Notes: generated by a model not told the origin, from the sequence alone. 64,000 nt of DNA from Lonicera japonica (GCA_021464415.1 JAKCWG010000782.1:142538-206537); one strand, 5' to 3'; counted from the stretch's first letter, positions 11,243 through 23,182 are shown. Made by a program: numbers and translations.

Positions 11243-12048
11243 AGAAGTACTATGGAAAGTTTCAACAAGTTAGGGCGGCTCGGGTCCCCTTCCATCCGCC
11301 ACTGAATGCACCTTATGGCACCACACCAAGGGGTGAATACCGGATTTTAGATGAATGGGATTTTTTATTTTTTATTTTTTATTTCTTTTCAAGTCACTCA
11401 AAAAATTAACAAGTTTAAATTAAATTTCGACTTCAATATTTAATAATTCACGTACTAAAGCTTAATATTGAAACTAATAATCTTAATTATGGTAAATTTG
11501 TTATTATTAAAATCTTTGGCTTTCTTTGAAAAAATAAAATCCAGGTTCAAACAAAATTTAATTTTAACAATTACCATAATTATATTACACTTGCAAATAA
11601 AAAATCAATATCAAACATAAATCCGACATGACCGCATCCCCTAATCTAGGCTCCTGTATACAAAAGGAGTACGTGAAAAGAGGAGGAAATTTTTTAAAGG
11701 TCCAGTATGTGAACAAAAACTAAAGTAGAAATCCATATAATTATTTTGGAATAAAAAAAATATATAAATATTTTGGAATAAATAAGTTATATTACTATTG
11801 TCACAATCAAAAAACTAATTATTGGAATTTTTGGGTTGAGTTGTGAATTGTAAGAATTAATTATTTAATTTTTTTGTGGTTCATATAATTAGCATATTTT
11901 AATATTTGGTACTTTATTAAACGGATAAATAAATAAAGGTGTCCATTCCAATCTAATTGGAGCAGAGCAGCTATTAAGAGATGATGAGAACATAAGAACA
12001 ACACAATTAGAGAAGAATTTGTTTTTTTTAAGAAGAAACTAAAGAATT

Positions 12049-12671
12049 TGTGGGAGCATAGTTTTGAACTTTTTTTCTTTTGGACCGAGTTAGTTCCAAT
12101 GTCCCCTCATGGGCCAAATGTATAAAACGGGGCCCGGATATCCTAAGGAATGAAAATGATCACAAACGAAACCCAATAGCAGAAAGCAACCGGATGGGTT
12201 GTCGCCGAGCAAAAAGAAGGATCGGCCGATCATAAGGAAATCTCGCCGAACAAAAATGATATGCTTATGAGTAACTTCGGGTATGTGGATAAGGGCGTGT
12301 ACGTGCAGGCCATCTTATCAATAAGAAAAGGACATCTACAGACGATACCCTACGATGAAGGATTATCGTACTAACGAATAGTTAATCAACACGTGTAAAG
12401 TGAAGGAAAGTTAGTTATGATATTTGTCTCCCTGGCAGATGGAGGAAGGGAATGGTGCCACGTAAACCCTAAAAGATGCCCCGGATGGTAATTTCACTGG
12501 TAACCTAATCCATCTTGGGAAACACGAAATGTAAGGGTATAAATAGAAAATGATGTTCACAAAAAAAGAGAAGAGGAAAAACAAAAGAAAAGAAAATGAG
12601 GAAAAGAACCCAGTAACTGTTCTTTCCAGTTTGGGTCGGACCCATCCTGGTACACCAAAACACCACGTACA
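12049..12671 (+). repeat. 5' LTR of the Tat retrotransposon
   Basis: TG...CA ends (TGTGGGAGCATAG...CACGTACA), 623 bp. It matches 23183-23806 almost base for base, with substitutions and one single-base indel near the end. It carries the TATA box TATAAATAG at 12538-12546. Confidence 0.95.
12538..12546 (+). promoter_or_regulatory. TATA box of the Tat 5' LTR
   Basis: TATAAATAG, preceded by GTAAGGG. It is identical in the 3' LTR (23672-23680) and is the likely start-site element for the genomic transcript. Confidence 0.65.
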
Positions 12672-12674
12672 ATT

Positions 12675-12692
12675 TGGCGCCGTCTGTGGGAA
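12675..12692 (+). other. tRNA primer-binding site
   Basis: TGGCGCCGTCTGTGGGAA lies three bases after the 5' LTR end. It begins with TGG, complementary to a tRNA CCA end. The same motif follows the LTR in many plant Tat-type elements. I cannot assign the tRNA species with certainty. Confidence 0.75.
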
Positions 12693-12856
12693 ACCGCAAC
12701 AAAAAGCTATTTCTCATTTCCCGGTAATCGGATTTCTACTTCTCATCATTTCATTATCTTCTTCCACCTCTGTTACTCTTTTTCGCCATTCTTCATTCTA
12801 GTCGTTTTGCTTAATTTAATACTCGGTTCAAAGTCTTTTGGATAGCCTGTTTAGAA

Positions 12857-15145
12857 ATGGTTCAAACTAGAAGCCATCAAGTAGATGACAATTCAAATAT
12901 AGCCCCAGTGACAGACCCGAACCCCGACATAAATAAGAATCCGATGGCAAATAGGCCAGTGGTTACGGCACCCAGGCAACCTAACCTAGACCACTCACAA
13001 ACCCACTTATCTAACAATCTTTATGATCCCAACTATCCCGAAAAGGACACCCCTGCTCTAAACGAACCTGCCGTAATGGCCAAATTACGGCGAGAAAACG
13101 AAATACTGTCACAACTCCTCAAGGAGCAAATGCTTAAAAAGACGATACGTGAACCTTTTAAGTTGACCGAACTGAGAGAGGCTGAGACTGTCATCTCTTC
13201 CTCAAGGGATGATTATGATGAAGTTAATTCGAAGAGAGGGTTTCGAGAGAAAATTGCTAATAAAAAGGAGCGTCAAGTCAGTCCGAACCACTCAGGGCAT
13301 CATAGCGTTTTTGAACGCTTGGGGACGAAGGGAGTCTGTAAGAATAATAGGGGGACCAAGTCAGTCCAAGTAGTCGAAGGAAAGCAAAACCCATTGAATA
13401 ATTGGGCCGAGCAGGATCTGCGAAGACTCATTCACTAGGCAATCGCTGATAAGACGGATGATGAGAAATCGGCTGCACAATTGGCAAGGAGAGCCCCGGG
13501 AGAAGACAATCGTTCCCCCTTTACCGAACCAATTCAGAACGCATTGCCCCCAAAAAAATTCGGACAACCAAAGTTCAACATATACGACGGCCGATCTGAC
13601 TCGGCCGATCATGTTCGCCACTACAAGCAAGTCATGGCCTATTGGAGAGGTGAAGAAGCCCTCATGTGCAGGATGTTTCCAGCAAGTCTCGGTGATACTG
13701 CGTTACATTGGTTTGATAAGTTGCCACCTGCTAAGATTGATAGTTTCAGAGAGCTGGCCGAGCAATTTACCGCTCGATTCATCACCAATAGCAGGATGAT
13801 CAAGGGCCCCGAAGGGCTAACTCAACTCAGGAAGAAACCTGGTGAAACTTTGCGTGAGTATTCCCAACAGTACTTTGAATTGTATCAAGAGACCGAGGAT
13901 TGTGACCCAAGATTCGCTCTTAGCACTTTCAAGTTCGGCTTGCCATATGATAGCAATGGCATTTACAACGACCTCACCCGCCGACCTCCTAAAACATTCA
14001 ACGATCTGCTCGCACGGGTGGATGAATTCTCGAGGGTGGAAGATGATGATAAGGCCATGAGCAAACAACAGGGTTTCAAAAGAGACAGAAATGTGAACGG
14101 CGATCGGAAAGATGATAGTCAGGACAAGAAAAACAGAAGGGATACTGATCAAAAGGACAATGTCGGTGAAGATAAGGAATCAAACGCTTTCAAAGGCGTG
14201 AACACTGTGTTTAATAAGCCAATTAGCAAAATCATGCAGGAAATTAAAGACGAAAGGTTTTTTAAGTGGCCAAGGCCTATGCTCGGCGACCCCAAAATGC
14301 GGAATTCTTCACTTAAATGCTTCTATCACAAAGACCATGGACATGCCACTGACACTTATAGAACCTTGAAGCAATTTTTGGAAGAATTGGTCGAGCAAAG
14401 CCGATTAACCAAGTACACGAAACGAGATGAAACAAAATACAATGATCAACCAAGGATGGACAAGGAAAATCGCGATTCGGCTCAGGTGGCCAAACCTACA
14501 GTGGGAACAATCGAAGCTATACATGGCATTGTTAATAGCACAGAAGCAACAAGGAACCATCTGCGAGCACGGTTGGCACGAGCGAGGCTATTGGCAGAGG
14601 CTCATCCTGTTAAGGAAGTCATGTCGGTATCAGCCCCTCCGAAACGAGATCGAGAAAACAATGTTATCTATCAGCTGTCTTTTTCGGAGGAAGATTTAGA
14701 GGGAATAGACGTTCCCCACAATGACGCGTTGGTTATAATGGCCAATATTTGCAACTTTGATGTCAAGCGGGTGTTAATTGATCCCGGTAGTTCTTCGGAG
14801 GTAATGTATCTGAAAGCATACAACGAGCTGAAGCCATTCATTTCAAACAAGTCTGTTCGGCAAGTGGACTCCCCTATCTATAGCTTCAGTGGTGACGCGA
14901 TCTGGCCAATATGCATTGTCAATGTCCCGGTCCGAATCGGAGAAATGGTGGTAGTAACGGATTTTTTCGTGATGAATATCGAATCTCTGTACAACGCTTT
15001 GCTCGGACGAAATTGGCTGGGAGAAATGAGGGCGATAACCTCACCGTTCCATCAGAAACTAAAATTCCCAACTCCCAAAGGGGTATGTGTGGTTCGAGGC
15101 AAACAAGAAGATGTTAGGTACTGTTTCAATTTGGCAATCAGATGA
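12857..15145 (+). pseudogene. gag: gag and aspartic protease region of the Tat element (stops present)
   Basis: The frame starts MVQTRSHQ at 12857 and stays in one phase to the TGA at 15143-15145, broken by an in-frame TAG at 13436-13438. Downstream of that stop, about 13560-14060 encodes a Retrotrans_gag capsid domain (FNIYDGRSDSADH, HWFDKLPPAKIDSF, GETLREYSQQYFELY). A zinc-knuckle-like segment follows at about 14318-14375 (CFYHKDHGHATDTYRTLK); its last cysteine appears replaced by tyrosine. The aspartic protease signature LIDPGSSSEVMY is at about 14775-14810, with ALLGRNWL near 15000. The same phase continues past TGA 15143, TAA 15212 and TAG 15287 into pol, so ancestral gag-pol was probably one frame. 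The first TAG fits a CAG-to-TAG transition. Confidence 0.9.
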
Positions 15146-15346
15146 TCGTTATCAGAAGCGAAGGAAGTAATTCGTCCTGAAGGATCGAGATCAGTCTACA
15201 CCATTGAGCGATAAAACCAAGAAGTGGGGGAGGAGAGTGATGTGCCCGAACCCTCAGACAAAGGGAAGGGCAAGGAACATCGACAATAGCAATCAAGGAA
15301 CGGTCCCCCTGTAGATAATGGGGTCAGGGGACGACCAGGAGAAAGG

Positions 15347-16897
15347 GTGTTCGAAGACCTACTCAAAATCCCCATCGTGGAAGGGTCGGGCGAGAAGGAG
15401 AAATATTTTTTGATCGGCAGCAGTCTGACGACGGAGCAAAGGCAAAGCCTCTCTGGTTTTTTAAGGAGAAATATTGACGTATTCGCATGGCAACCTTATG
15501 AGATGCCTGGGATATCGGCGGGCGAAATGTGTCACAGGCTACATATAAATCCCACCTATAAGCTGATTAAACAGAAACCACGCCAAACATCGCCGGAAAA
15601 GGCTATGGCTATGGAAGAGGAAGTCCAAAAATTGCTTAAGGCTGGAGCTATACGAGAAGCCGATTTTTCGGAATGGATATCCAATCCCGTGGTAGTAAAA
15701 AAGAAGAGCGGGAAATGGAGGGTATGTGTTGACTTCACCGATTTGAACAAGGCTTGTCCTAAAGATAGCTTCCCAATGCCCAGAATTGATCAATTGGTAG
15801 ACTCGGCAGCCGGTCATCAAAGATTTAGTTTCTTAGACGCTTATTCGGGGTACCACCAAATCCCGTTGTACGGTCCAGATCAGGATTCCACCGCTTTCGT
15901 CACCACAATGGGATTATATTGTTACAAAGTCATGCCCTTCGGTCTCAAGAATGTAGGAGCTACTTATCAGCGGCTTGTTACCAAAATGTTCCGTGACAAA
16001 ATCGGCAGAACCATGGAAGTCTACGTAGATGACATGCTGGTGAAAAGTAAACAGGAAGCCGATCATATTAATGACCTGGGTGAGACTTTTGAAATACTGA
16101 GACATTACAAGATGAAGCTGAATGCTGCAAAGTTTACATTCGGGGTTAGTTCGAAAAAATTTCTGGGTTTCCTGGTCAACTTCCGGGGAATCGAAGCAAA
16201 TCCAGAAAAGGTACAAGTAATTACTAACATTCAGAGGCCGACAACCCTAAAGGAGCTACAAAAACTCACGGGTATGATTGCTGCTCTAAACCGATTTATC
16301 TCAAAATGTTCTGATAAATGCATGCCTTTATTCAAATCTTTAAAAAGAACGAAAAAGTTTGAATGGACCCCAGAATGTGATCAAGCTCTCAACGAGCTGA
16401 AACAGTACATGAACAGTCCGCCACTAATATCCATCCCAGATCCCAACGAACAACTCTTTATATATTTAGCTTCCTCTGATCGGGCAGTAAGTTTGGCCCT
16501 AATCAGAGAACATGCCAGTGTGCAAAAACCTGTATATTTCACTAGTAAATGTTTGATAGGGCCAGAATTAAATTACTTGCCTCTGGAAAAACTTGTATTA
16601 GCATTGATCACAGCATCCAGAAAATTAAGGCACTACTTCGACGCTCATCAGATCAAAGTGCTCACCAACAGCCCGATCAAAGCAACTCTCAGAAAGGCCG
16701 ATTTGTCTGGACGAATGGAGAAATGGTCAGTTGAATTAGGGAGATTCCACATTGAATATGTTCCCCGGTCAGTGATCAAGGGGCAGGTACTTGCTGACTT
16801 TATTGCCGAATTCACGGGGAATGCTGAAATTCTTGCGCAAAGCCAGTTATTGAGCCCAGGGCAGAGTCGGGGTGACGAAGTGACTGCCTCAGAATAG
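15347..16897 (+). pseudogene. pol: Reverse transcriptase and first RNase H of the Tat element
   Basis: Open stretch of 516 residues. Reverse transcriptase: WRVCVDFTDLNKACPKDSFP, FLDAYSGYHQI, MPFGLKNVGATYQRL and the catalytic YVDDM (about residues 226-230). Next is the connection region (GFLVNFRGIEANPEKV) and a Ty3/gypsy RNase H (WTPECDQALNEL, FIYLASSDRAVSLALI, YFTSKCLIGPELNY, PIKATLRKADLSGRM). The usual D of the RNase H start is replaced around LASSD. The frame ends at TAG 16895-16897. It then shifts by one base, close to a six-C run at 16920-16925, into the second RNase H. The start coordinate is only where an ATG occurs; the same phase is open from 15290 after the upstream stops. Confidence 0.92.
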
Positions 16898-16902
16898 TGT
16901 GA

Positions 16903-17496
16903 GCCGATCATGACATCAGCCCCCCTCCAAATCTAATTCCATGGCACCTGAACATCGACGGATCGTCAGCAATTGGGGGTTCCGGAGTCGGCATCGTCTT
17001 TAAAACTCCAGAAGGAGGGATCATCGAACAGGCAATTCGGCTAGGTTTCAAAGCAAGTAACAATGAGGCCAAATATGAAACTTTGATTTTGGGCATAAAA
17101 AGGCCCATACAGCTGGGGATTCAGGATTTAGTAGTTAATTACGATTCTCAATCAGTGGCAAATCAGCTGACCGGGGAATATGCGGCAAAAAATGAACGAA
17201 TGGCAGCATATGTGAATTTGGCTCGAAAGATGTTAAGGAAATTTAATTCGGTGTATATTGAAAGGATCCCCAGACCAAGCAATTCCCATGCAGATGCATT
17301 AGCCACTTTGGCCTCAGCAGTAAACTCCGAAATAAAGCGAACGGTAGAGGTAGAATTTATGCCGACGCCGAGCATAGAAGTTGATGGACGAGCGATTGTG
17401 TGCAACATTGAAGAAAACTTGGGTGTCAGTTGGATGGATCCAATCATTAATTTTCTAAGAGATGGGACACTGCCAGGTAACAGTACTGAAGCTTAG
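16903..17496 (+). pseudogene. Second (additional) RNase H domain of the Tat element
   Basis: From about 16942 the frame reads WHLNIDGSSAIGGSGVGIV, then NNEAKYETLILGI, VNYDSQSVANQLTGEY, RIPRPSNSHADALATLAS. This is the archaeal/plant-type RNase H with its catalytic DG, E, D and D positions (IDG, NEAKYE, YDSQ, HADALA) that plant Tat/Ogre elements carry in addition to the normal pol RNase H. It lies in a different phase from the reverse transcriptase frame. It ends with TAG 17494-17496, followed at once by a further one-base phase change into integrase. Confidence 0.88.
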
Positions 17497-17504
17497 TTAA
17501 AGCA

Positions 17505-18665
17505 CAAGCTACAAGATATTGGTTGTCCGCCGAGGAAAAGTTGTACAAAAGATCCTTCTCAGGGCCCTACCTCAGATGTGTTCACCCGAAATTGGTTTAG
17601 GATACTCTTTTTGAATTACATGAAGGAAGTTGCGGTAGCCATACAGGAGGCCGATCTCTAGCTCACAGAGCTAGGTCCCAAGGATATTGGTGGCCCTACA
17701 TGCAGAAAGATGCCGTAGAATATGTAAAGAAGTGCGACAAATGTCAGAAACACTCCCCAATGATTCATCAACATGCTAGTGTTCTTCATCCCATTGTCAG
17801 CCCCTGGCCCTTTGCCATGTGGGGATTGGATATTATGGGTCTTTTTCCTCGGGCTCCAGGAAATAAAAAGTTTCTTCTGGTCGGCACGGATTACTTTTCA
17901 GAATGGATAGAGGCAGTACCCTTGGCGAACATAGCTGAATCTAATGTAAGAAATTTTTTGTGGAGGAACATCATCACCAGATTCGGTATTCCACTGATAC
18001 TAGTTTCCGACAATGGCACTCAGTTCAAGAACCAAAAGATTGAAGAATTCTGCAAAACCTACGGGATTAAACAACACTTCTCTAGTGTGGCTTATTCCCA
18101 AGGCAACGGCCAGGCTGAAGCATCGAACAAAATAATCCTGGACGGCCTGAAGAAGAGATTAAAAGAAAAGAAAGGAAAATGGGCGCAGGAACTACACTAT
18201 GTACTTTGGGCCTTTCGGACGACGCCGCGCCGATCAACGGGAGATACCCCCTACTCCTTAACCTATGGAACGGAGGCAATCATTCCCCTGGAAGTCGGCT
18301 TACCTACTTTGAAAACGTCCTAGTTCGAAGAAGGAAACAACGATCAGGGGATATAAGAAACATTAGATCTGGCCGAATCAAGAAGGGAAATAACTGCACT
18401 CCATCTGGCGAATTATCAGAATACCCTGGCTAAACAGTACAAAGCAAATACCCAATTACGAGAATTCAAGACAGGGGAATTAGTTTTGAGAAAGGTACTC
18501 GGCACAGCAATCAAGCCCAGTCAGGGAAAACTCCAGCAGAATTGGGAAGGCCTATATATGATTACCTCGGCAACTGGAACCAGATCCTACCATCTACAAG
18601 ACATGGAGGGTCATCTGATCCCAAACCCTTGGAATGTGGCCAACTTACGAGCATATTATCATTAA
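17505..18665 (+). pseudogene. int: Integrase of the Tat element
   Basis: In one phase from about 17505 to TAA 18663-18665. The N-terminal zinc-binding region uses LHEGSCGSH and KKCDKCQKH. The catalytic core has D in MWGLDIMG, D in LVSDNGTQF and E in GNGQAEASNK (the D,D35E set). The C-terminal part has ALHLANYQN, KANTQLREFKTGELVLRKV and LRAYYH. In-frame stops occur at TAG 17598, TAG 18321 and TAA 18354, so no intact protein is possible. The longest uninterrupted piece is 17700-18323 (207 residues). Confidence 0.9.
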
Positions 18666-18759
18666 TTGTAATCCCAAAGATTGGGTTCTATAAGTCTAGC
18701 CAATTTGAGAATGTGAAAATTTTAAGAATTTCCTGTTTCTGTGTTTTATCCTATCTCAC

Positions 18760-19140
18760 AAAGACCTTCTTTACAGAAGGCAATCGTATAAGACCTTGCT
18801 CAGCCAAGGCATCAAAATTAAACAAATACCTTCTTTTACAGAAGGCAATCGTATAAGACTTTGCTCGGCCAAGACATCAAAATTAAAGAAATACCTTCTT
18901 TTACAGAAGGCAATCGTATAAGACCTTACTCGGCCAAGGCATCAAAATTAAACAAAGACCTTCTTTTACAGAAGGCAATCGTATAAGACCTTGCTCGGCC
19001 AAGGCATCAAAATTAAAGAAAAACCTTCTTTTATAGAAGGCAATCGTATAAGACCTTGCTCGGCCAAGGCATCAAAATTAACAAAAGACCTCCTTATTCA
19101 GAAGGCAATCGTGTAAGACCTTGCTAGGCCAATGGCAACG
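18760..19140 (+). repeat. Six tandem copies of a ~64-bp unit in the Tat element
   Basis: Unit: ACCTTCTTTTACAGAAGG, then CAATCGTATAAGACCTTGCT, then CGGCCAAGGCATCAAAATTA. It is repeated six times; the first and last copies are the most diverged. CCTTCT...AGAAGG in each unit is self-complementary and could form a small hairpin. The block lies just downstream of the pol stop and between the converging pol and antisense genes. Such satellite-like arrays in the 3' untranslated region are a known trait of Tat elements. Confidence 0.92.
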
Positions 19141-19307
19141 AACATGTGAATAAACGAAGCCTTAATCGGCATAAATAACAAACGCAACAATCAAGAGAGT
19201 TTGATTAAAAACTTCGATTAATTGGGGTATATAAAAATTGAACAGATTAGTTACACTCGATTAAGACAGTTACGAAACAAAGAATATCAACAAATATATT
19301 TTTTAAT

Positions 19308-19689
19308 TCAAAACACAGATACATTTAGTGGGGGTTCAAGGCCCAGATAAAAAAAAAGGAAGAAGAAAACTATCTTCAAAACGAATCCTCCAACATCACA
19401 AGAGTCTTCATGTAAAGGTCTAATTGCAGTGACCCTCATGACCTTCTCGAGCTGTTTATTAATCTTGTCAAGGCTCTCCTCGAGAGGACCTTCTCCGCTT
19501 AAAAGACACAAATCGCTCTTTCAAACGAAGAAATCGACTGGCAAGACGGTCGTAACTTTTCCTTAAACGACGATGCCTCCGCTTAAGGCGAAGATAAGCA
19601 TCTAACATATTGGCCACTTCCGTAGTATCCACCTCTTCAACATATGGAGAACCGGCATCAGAAACGGATTCATCACTCGGATCCGCCAT
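19308..19689 (-). pseudogene. Small antisense ORF of the Tat element (frameshifted)
   Basis: MADPSDESVSDAGSPYVEEV starts at 19689, followed by a strongly basic helix (LRLKRRHRRLRKSYDRL...LRLKERF). It ends at 19468. An overlapping frame (19511-19308) continues with LSGEGPLEESLDKINKQLEK and an amphipathic helix, so one inserted base near 19510 probably split a single protein of about 120 residues. The acidic start, basic helix and coiled-coil-like tail suggest a nucleic-acid- or protein-binding role, but I do not recognise the family. It lies 3' of the larger antisense gene, on the same strand. Confidence 0.55.
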
Positions 19690-20159
19690 TAAATTGGAAC
19701 TCAGAAGTTAAAACAACTTTCTGGTCATAAACAAAGAAGAGTGAACAACGAAGCAGTCAAGTAGGAATTATATAGGAGGTAGAAGGACCTTGTACAATAA
19801 ATGACCTAGAGCTATGAAAGAGCATTCATCATTTAAGCCCCCCCTGCATGCGCCATTTATTATTCTTTTCATTCGAAGAATCAGTTTGGGGAAAATACAA
19901 AGACCCCTTATATTAGTTGCCCAGTGGCCACTCCTTAAAAGCCACGTGGCCAACTGGGGGGCATAATTACAACTGATCAATAAATCGAAGTACGAGTGCG
20001 ATATATATAAAGAGAAATATGCTCGGCAAAAGAAGACTCGTGTCACACAAAAACCATAATCGGCAGTGCAAAGAATACTTCATTACAATATTTCACCAAA
20101 TATTTCCTTACAAAATATTTTGTTACAATATGCAAAAAAAAAAAAGAAAAAAAAATCAC

Positions 20160-22699
20160 TCAACTCTCGCCCTCATCGGCAACGTCAACACCTTCCTGGT
20201 CTGACCCTAGAGTAGGGGGTGGTTGAACGAATAGGTTTGGAGGACAAAGAACTGTTTTATCGAAAAGAGAATCCCCCTCGACAACTCCTGCAGCAGATAA
20301 ACCAAGTTCATAACTAGCTTTATAGATCATATCTTTTATCTTTATAATTTGGTCTGCTGCTTCATCGGAGGCCTCGTTGTAACCCGTCGTCTCAGCGTTG
20401 GTTAATTCTTCAAAATGAAGAGACTTAAGCTCCTCCAACGCTGCCTCGGCCACCCTTTTCTCTTCCTCTCTGGCTTTAGCTACAGCTTGAGCCTTACTAT
20501 TCTGAGCTAACATAAGAGAATTCTGAAGATCGACAACCTGAGCCTGAAGAAGTCGAACTTGGCCCTCGAAATGAGCTTTGTTCTCCTCGGCCGACCTCGT
20601 CACATTGTGATAATCGGCCTGAAGGGAAAAAAGTTGATTGGTCACATCATTGACCACGACTTTAGCTTCATTAGCTTCCTTCTTGGCCTTCGAAATGTCC
20701 TTCTTTAGCCTTACCACTTTTGCCTTCTAATCTTTTCTGGCTTGCTTATGTCGAGAAATCATTTCGGCGAAGTATTGATTTGACTATAAAAAAAATGGAA
20801 AAGGTAGTTAAAACACAACAGGAAAAATCGTTGGAAAGAGAATAATAAAGCTCGATAAAAGCAAGAGACTATCTTACGCCGACTTGACACTGGAAGCCTC
20901 TATATTCCAGCTCGGAGAGGGAAACAGACCCCAGCTTCTTACCGTCCTCTTGCAAAACCATAGCAGTTGCTAAAGCGTGCGCAACCCTACTGCTTGTCAA
21001 AGCAGAATCCCTTATGTTAACAGGCCTTTGATCATGAGCTATCTGAGGCTTAATGACGAACTCCTCAGGAAGAGTTTCCTCAGAAGGAATATCCTCTTGG
21101 GCCTCAGTTGCTTCAGGATGAGGTGACGAGTCGACCACATGCTCAGCGTCCTCACGAGCCACTTCCTCCTCCTCAACTGGGGGAGGAGAATCCTCTGAAG
21201 GCCCAGTCCTCTCAACGTCTACATCAAAGGAGACACCAGCATGAGTTTCTTCTACGACCGGCTCTTCAACCTCAATGACGAGAATTTCTTCCCGAACCAT
21301 TTTCCTTTTCTTAGTAGGGGGACTGGCCGAACTCCCCGAGGCCATATCCTTATAAAGCCGAGCATTCAAGGAGTCCAAAATGCTACGCCGACCGGCCATC
21401 GCCGTATTAGAAGATTCAGAAATATGCACCCCGCTTCTAGATCTCCTTCGCAATAGAGGTTCCTCAACCTCTTCTAACTCTTCCTCGTCGGGAGAGTTCA
21501 CTTCAGTTTCTCCGATAGAAGCTGGTAAAACCACACCACGCCTCCTCGAAATCGGAATGGCGATGCTCGGCTCTGCAACAGAAACACCATCGGTATTCTC
21601 GGCCTGCAGCACGGGACGACCTACTGGAGGGGCAAAAGCTACTTCAACTGCCAGCCTCTTACTCTTCCTTTTCTTCCCTTTGCCTCTAGTCTCCTGGATA
21701 ACCAAAAATCCCGGAAATTCTAAGTCTGGAGATTCCCCAGCAAGAATACGCGATCGAATACCCTCACTTTTTTCAACCACCCAGGGATTGACTATATTGT
21801 GATTTCTGAAGAAGTCATACTTTTCCTTATCCACGAGGGGAGCACCAACCCATTTGATAATATTAGTGCAGCTGGAAAAGGAAGCATACGGGGGAATATA
21901 ATTCAGAAGAACGTGAGCCGACCTTGGATGGCGAGAAGGCCCTACATTATCTGGCCCGTCATAGTTAATAGCCGCGTTCAGATGGTCAAGGTTAAGCTCG
22001 TCCAAAAGCGGTTTACTGAAACACCTCTTCGCTCCACCAACTACAAAGAAAAAGAACCAACTAAAGTAAAACATCAAACAGTTGATGAGCAAGAAATGCA
22101 AACATACATCCATAGTAAACAAAATGCAAACCAGGTGCGCCGAAGTGCCTAGGGACGCTTTTGTTAACTGGATCGGACTCAATATTCCCAGTAAGAAGGA
22201 CTATATCGTTAAAGGCCCCTTTATAAGATGACGCAAGCCCCTCAATAATGGAAGGAGAATGGGGTCTCGCTCTCAAGTTCCATTTACCTTCGGACTCCGA
22301 TAAAAGGTAGTAATACTTGATTTCCTTCAACCCGAGGTTAAGGTTAAGACGTCTATTCAATTCAGACGTGCCCAAAATAATTCTGAGCACATTCGGAGTT
22401 AGCTGGCACAAGTGAAAACGGGTATCCCTCAAAAAATCTACTAGTAAAGAATCAAGGGGAACCCTCAACCCAGCAACCTTGAAGAAGGATGTGTAAATGG
22501 GATATTCATTGTGAGATGGGGGCAAACCTATTTCTATATCCTTAAAAACGTCCTCACGAGGCTCCGATTCTCTCCAAGAAATCCCATTGGGGATATAGAC
22601 CCTCTCGAATTCCAACCTGTCCACATCGGTGTTCAAGGCGTATTTTCCCCTCATAACGATCGACGAATAACGACGATAACAAGAACTAGGGTTTCGCAA
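20160..22699 (-). CDS. Antisense three-exon gene of the Tat element (gypsy-type 'putative transposon' domain plus coiled coil)
   Basis: Read from the minus strand. Exon 1 is 22699-22132, exon 2 is 22040-20878 and exon 3 is 20783-20160. Intron 1 (22131-22041) runs from GTTTGC to TTTGTAG; intron 2 (20877-20784) runs from GTAAGA to TTATAG. Phases match at both junctions. Exon 1 encodes YPIYTSFFKVAGLRVPLDSL and CQLTPNVLRIILGTSELNRR, as in the plant 'putative gypsy-type transposon' family (PF04195 as I remember it). Exon 2 adds a low-complexity, acidic, KR-containing linker (GKGKKRKSKRL, EEELEEVEEPLLRRRSRS). Exon 3 is a long coiled coil (KKDISKAKKEANEAK...EEEKRVAEAALEELKSL). One in-frame TAG near 20725 at the start of exon 3 breaks it. 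Function unknown; antisense genes in this position are known in Grande/Retand-type elements. Confidence 0.75.
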
Positions 22700-23166
22700 A
22701 AAAATTAAAAGGGAAAATAAGGAACGGGGAGTTAGGAACTTACAGAGAAATAGGAACTGCTGACGAACAAGATGAACAGCTAATTCGACGGAACGAACTA
22801 AAAAACAATCAGATTCGAATGTTAGGAAAAAGAAAAGATTCAGCAGAGATACGGAGGAGATGAAGAAGTAGGAATTAGGGTTGAAAGAATTATACCTCTT
22901 TCTTTAAAAGATGTTTCCTTTGTTTCCCTCCAAGAGACGTTTTCGCCTTATTGAAATATGTGCAAGAAACGACATTCAATTAATGAGATTTAATAGCTAT
23001 CTCATGATGCTCAACCAGAATCAGCGACTAATAATCTGACACGTGGAACCCGTCCACAAATTTTAAAACTCTTCAGAAAAGATATATATAACATAAAATA
23101 GAATAAGAATAAAGAACCGTTCTAAAGGAAATCAAGCCTCCGAACTCATAGAATTATCATGACTTG

Positions 23167-23182
23167 AAGGCTTGGGGGCAAT
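23167..23182 (+). other. Polypurine tract of the Tat element
   Basis: AAGGCTTGGGGGCAAT directly abuts the 3' LTR start. This purine-rich plus-strand primer site has the form usual for Tat-type elements. Confidence 0.7.

Larger units (their letters stand above)
9232..12048. other. Intergenic DNA with decayed repeats, no gene seen
   Basis: No supportable gene. It contains the second copy of the 4550-4885 duplicate and a pair of related segments at about 10818-10932 and 11080-11242. Short frames at 9648-9842, 9886-10071 and 11161-11409 show no domain and lie in repetitive DNA. Confidence 0.6.

Noticed and set aside
11250..11345. GC-richer strip (gggcggctcgggtccccttcc...) as an exon
   Set aside because: No splice-consistent frame or family likeness; looks like a transposon-end fragment common in plants.
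12505..12801. Short frames on both strands across the 5' LTR end
   Set aside because: They lie within the LTR and primer-site region and are chance frames.
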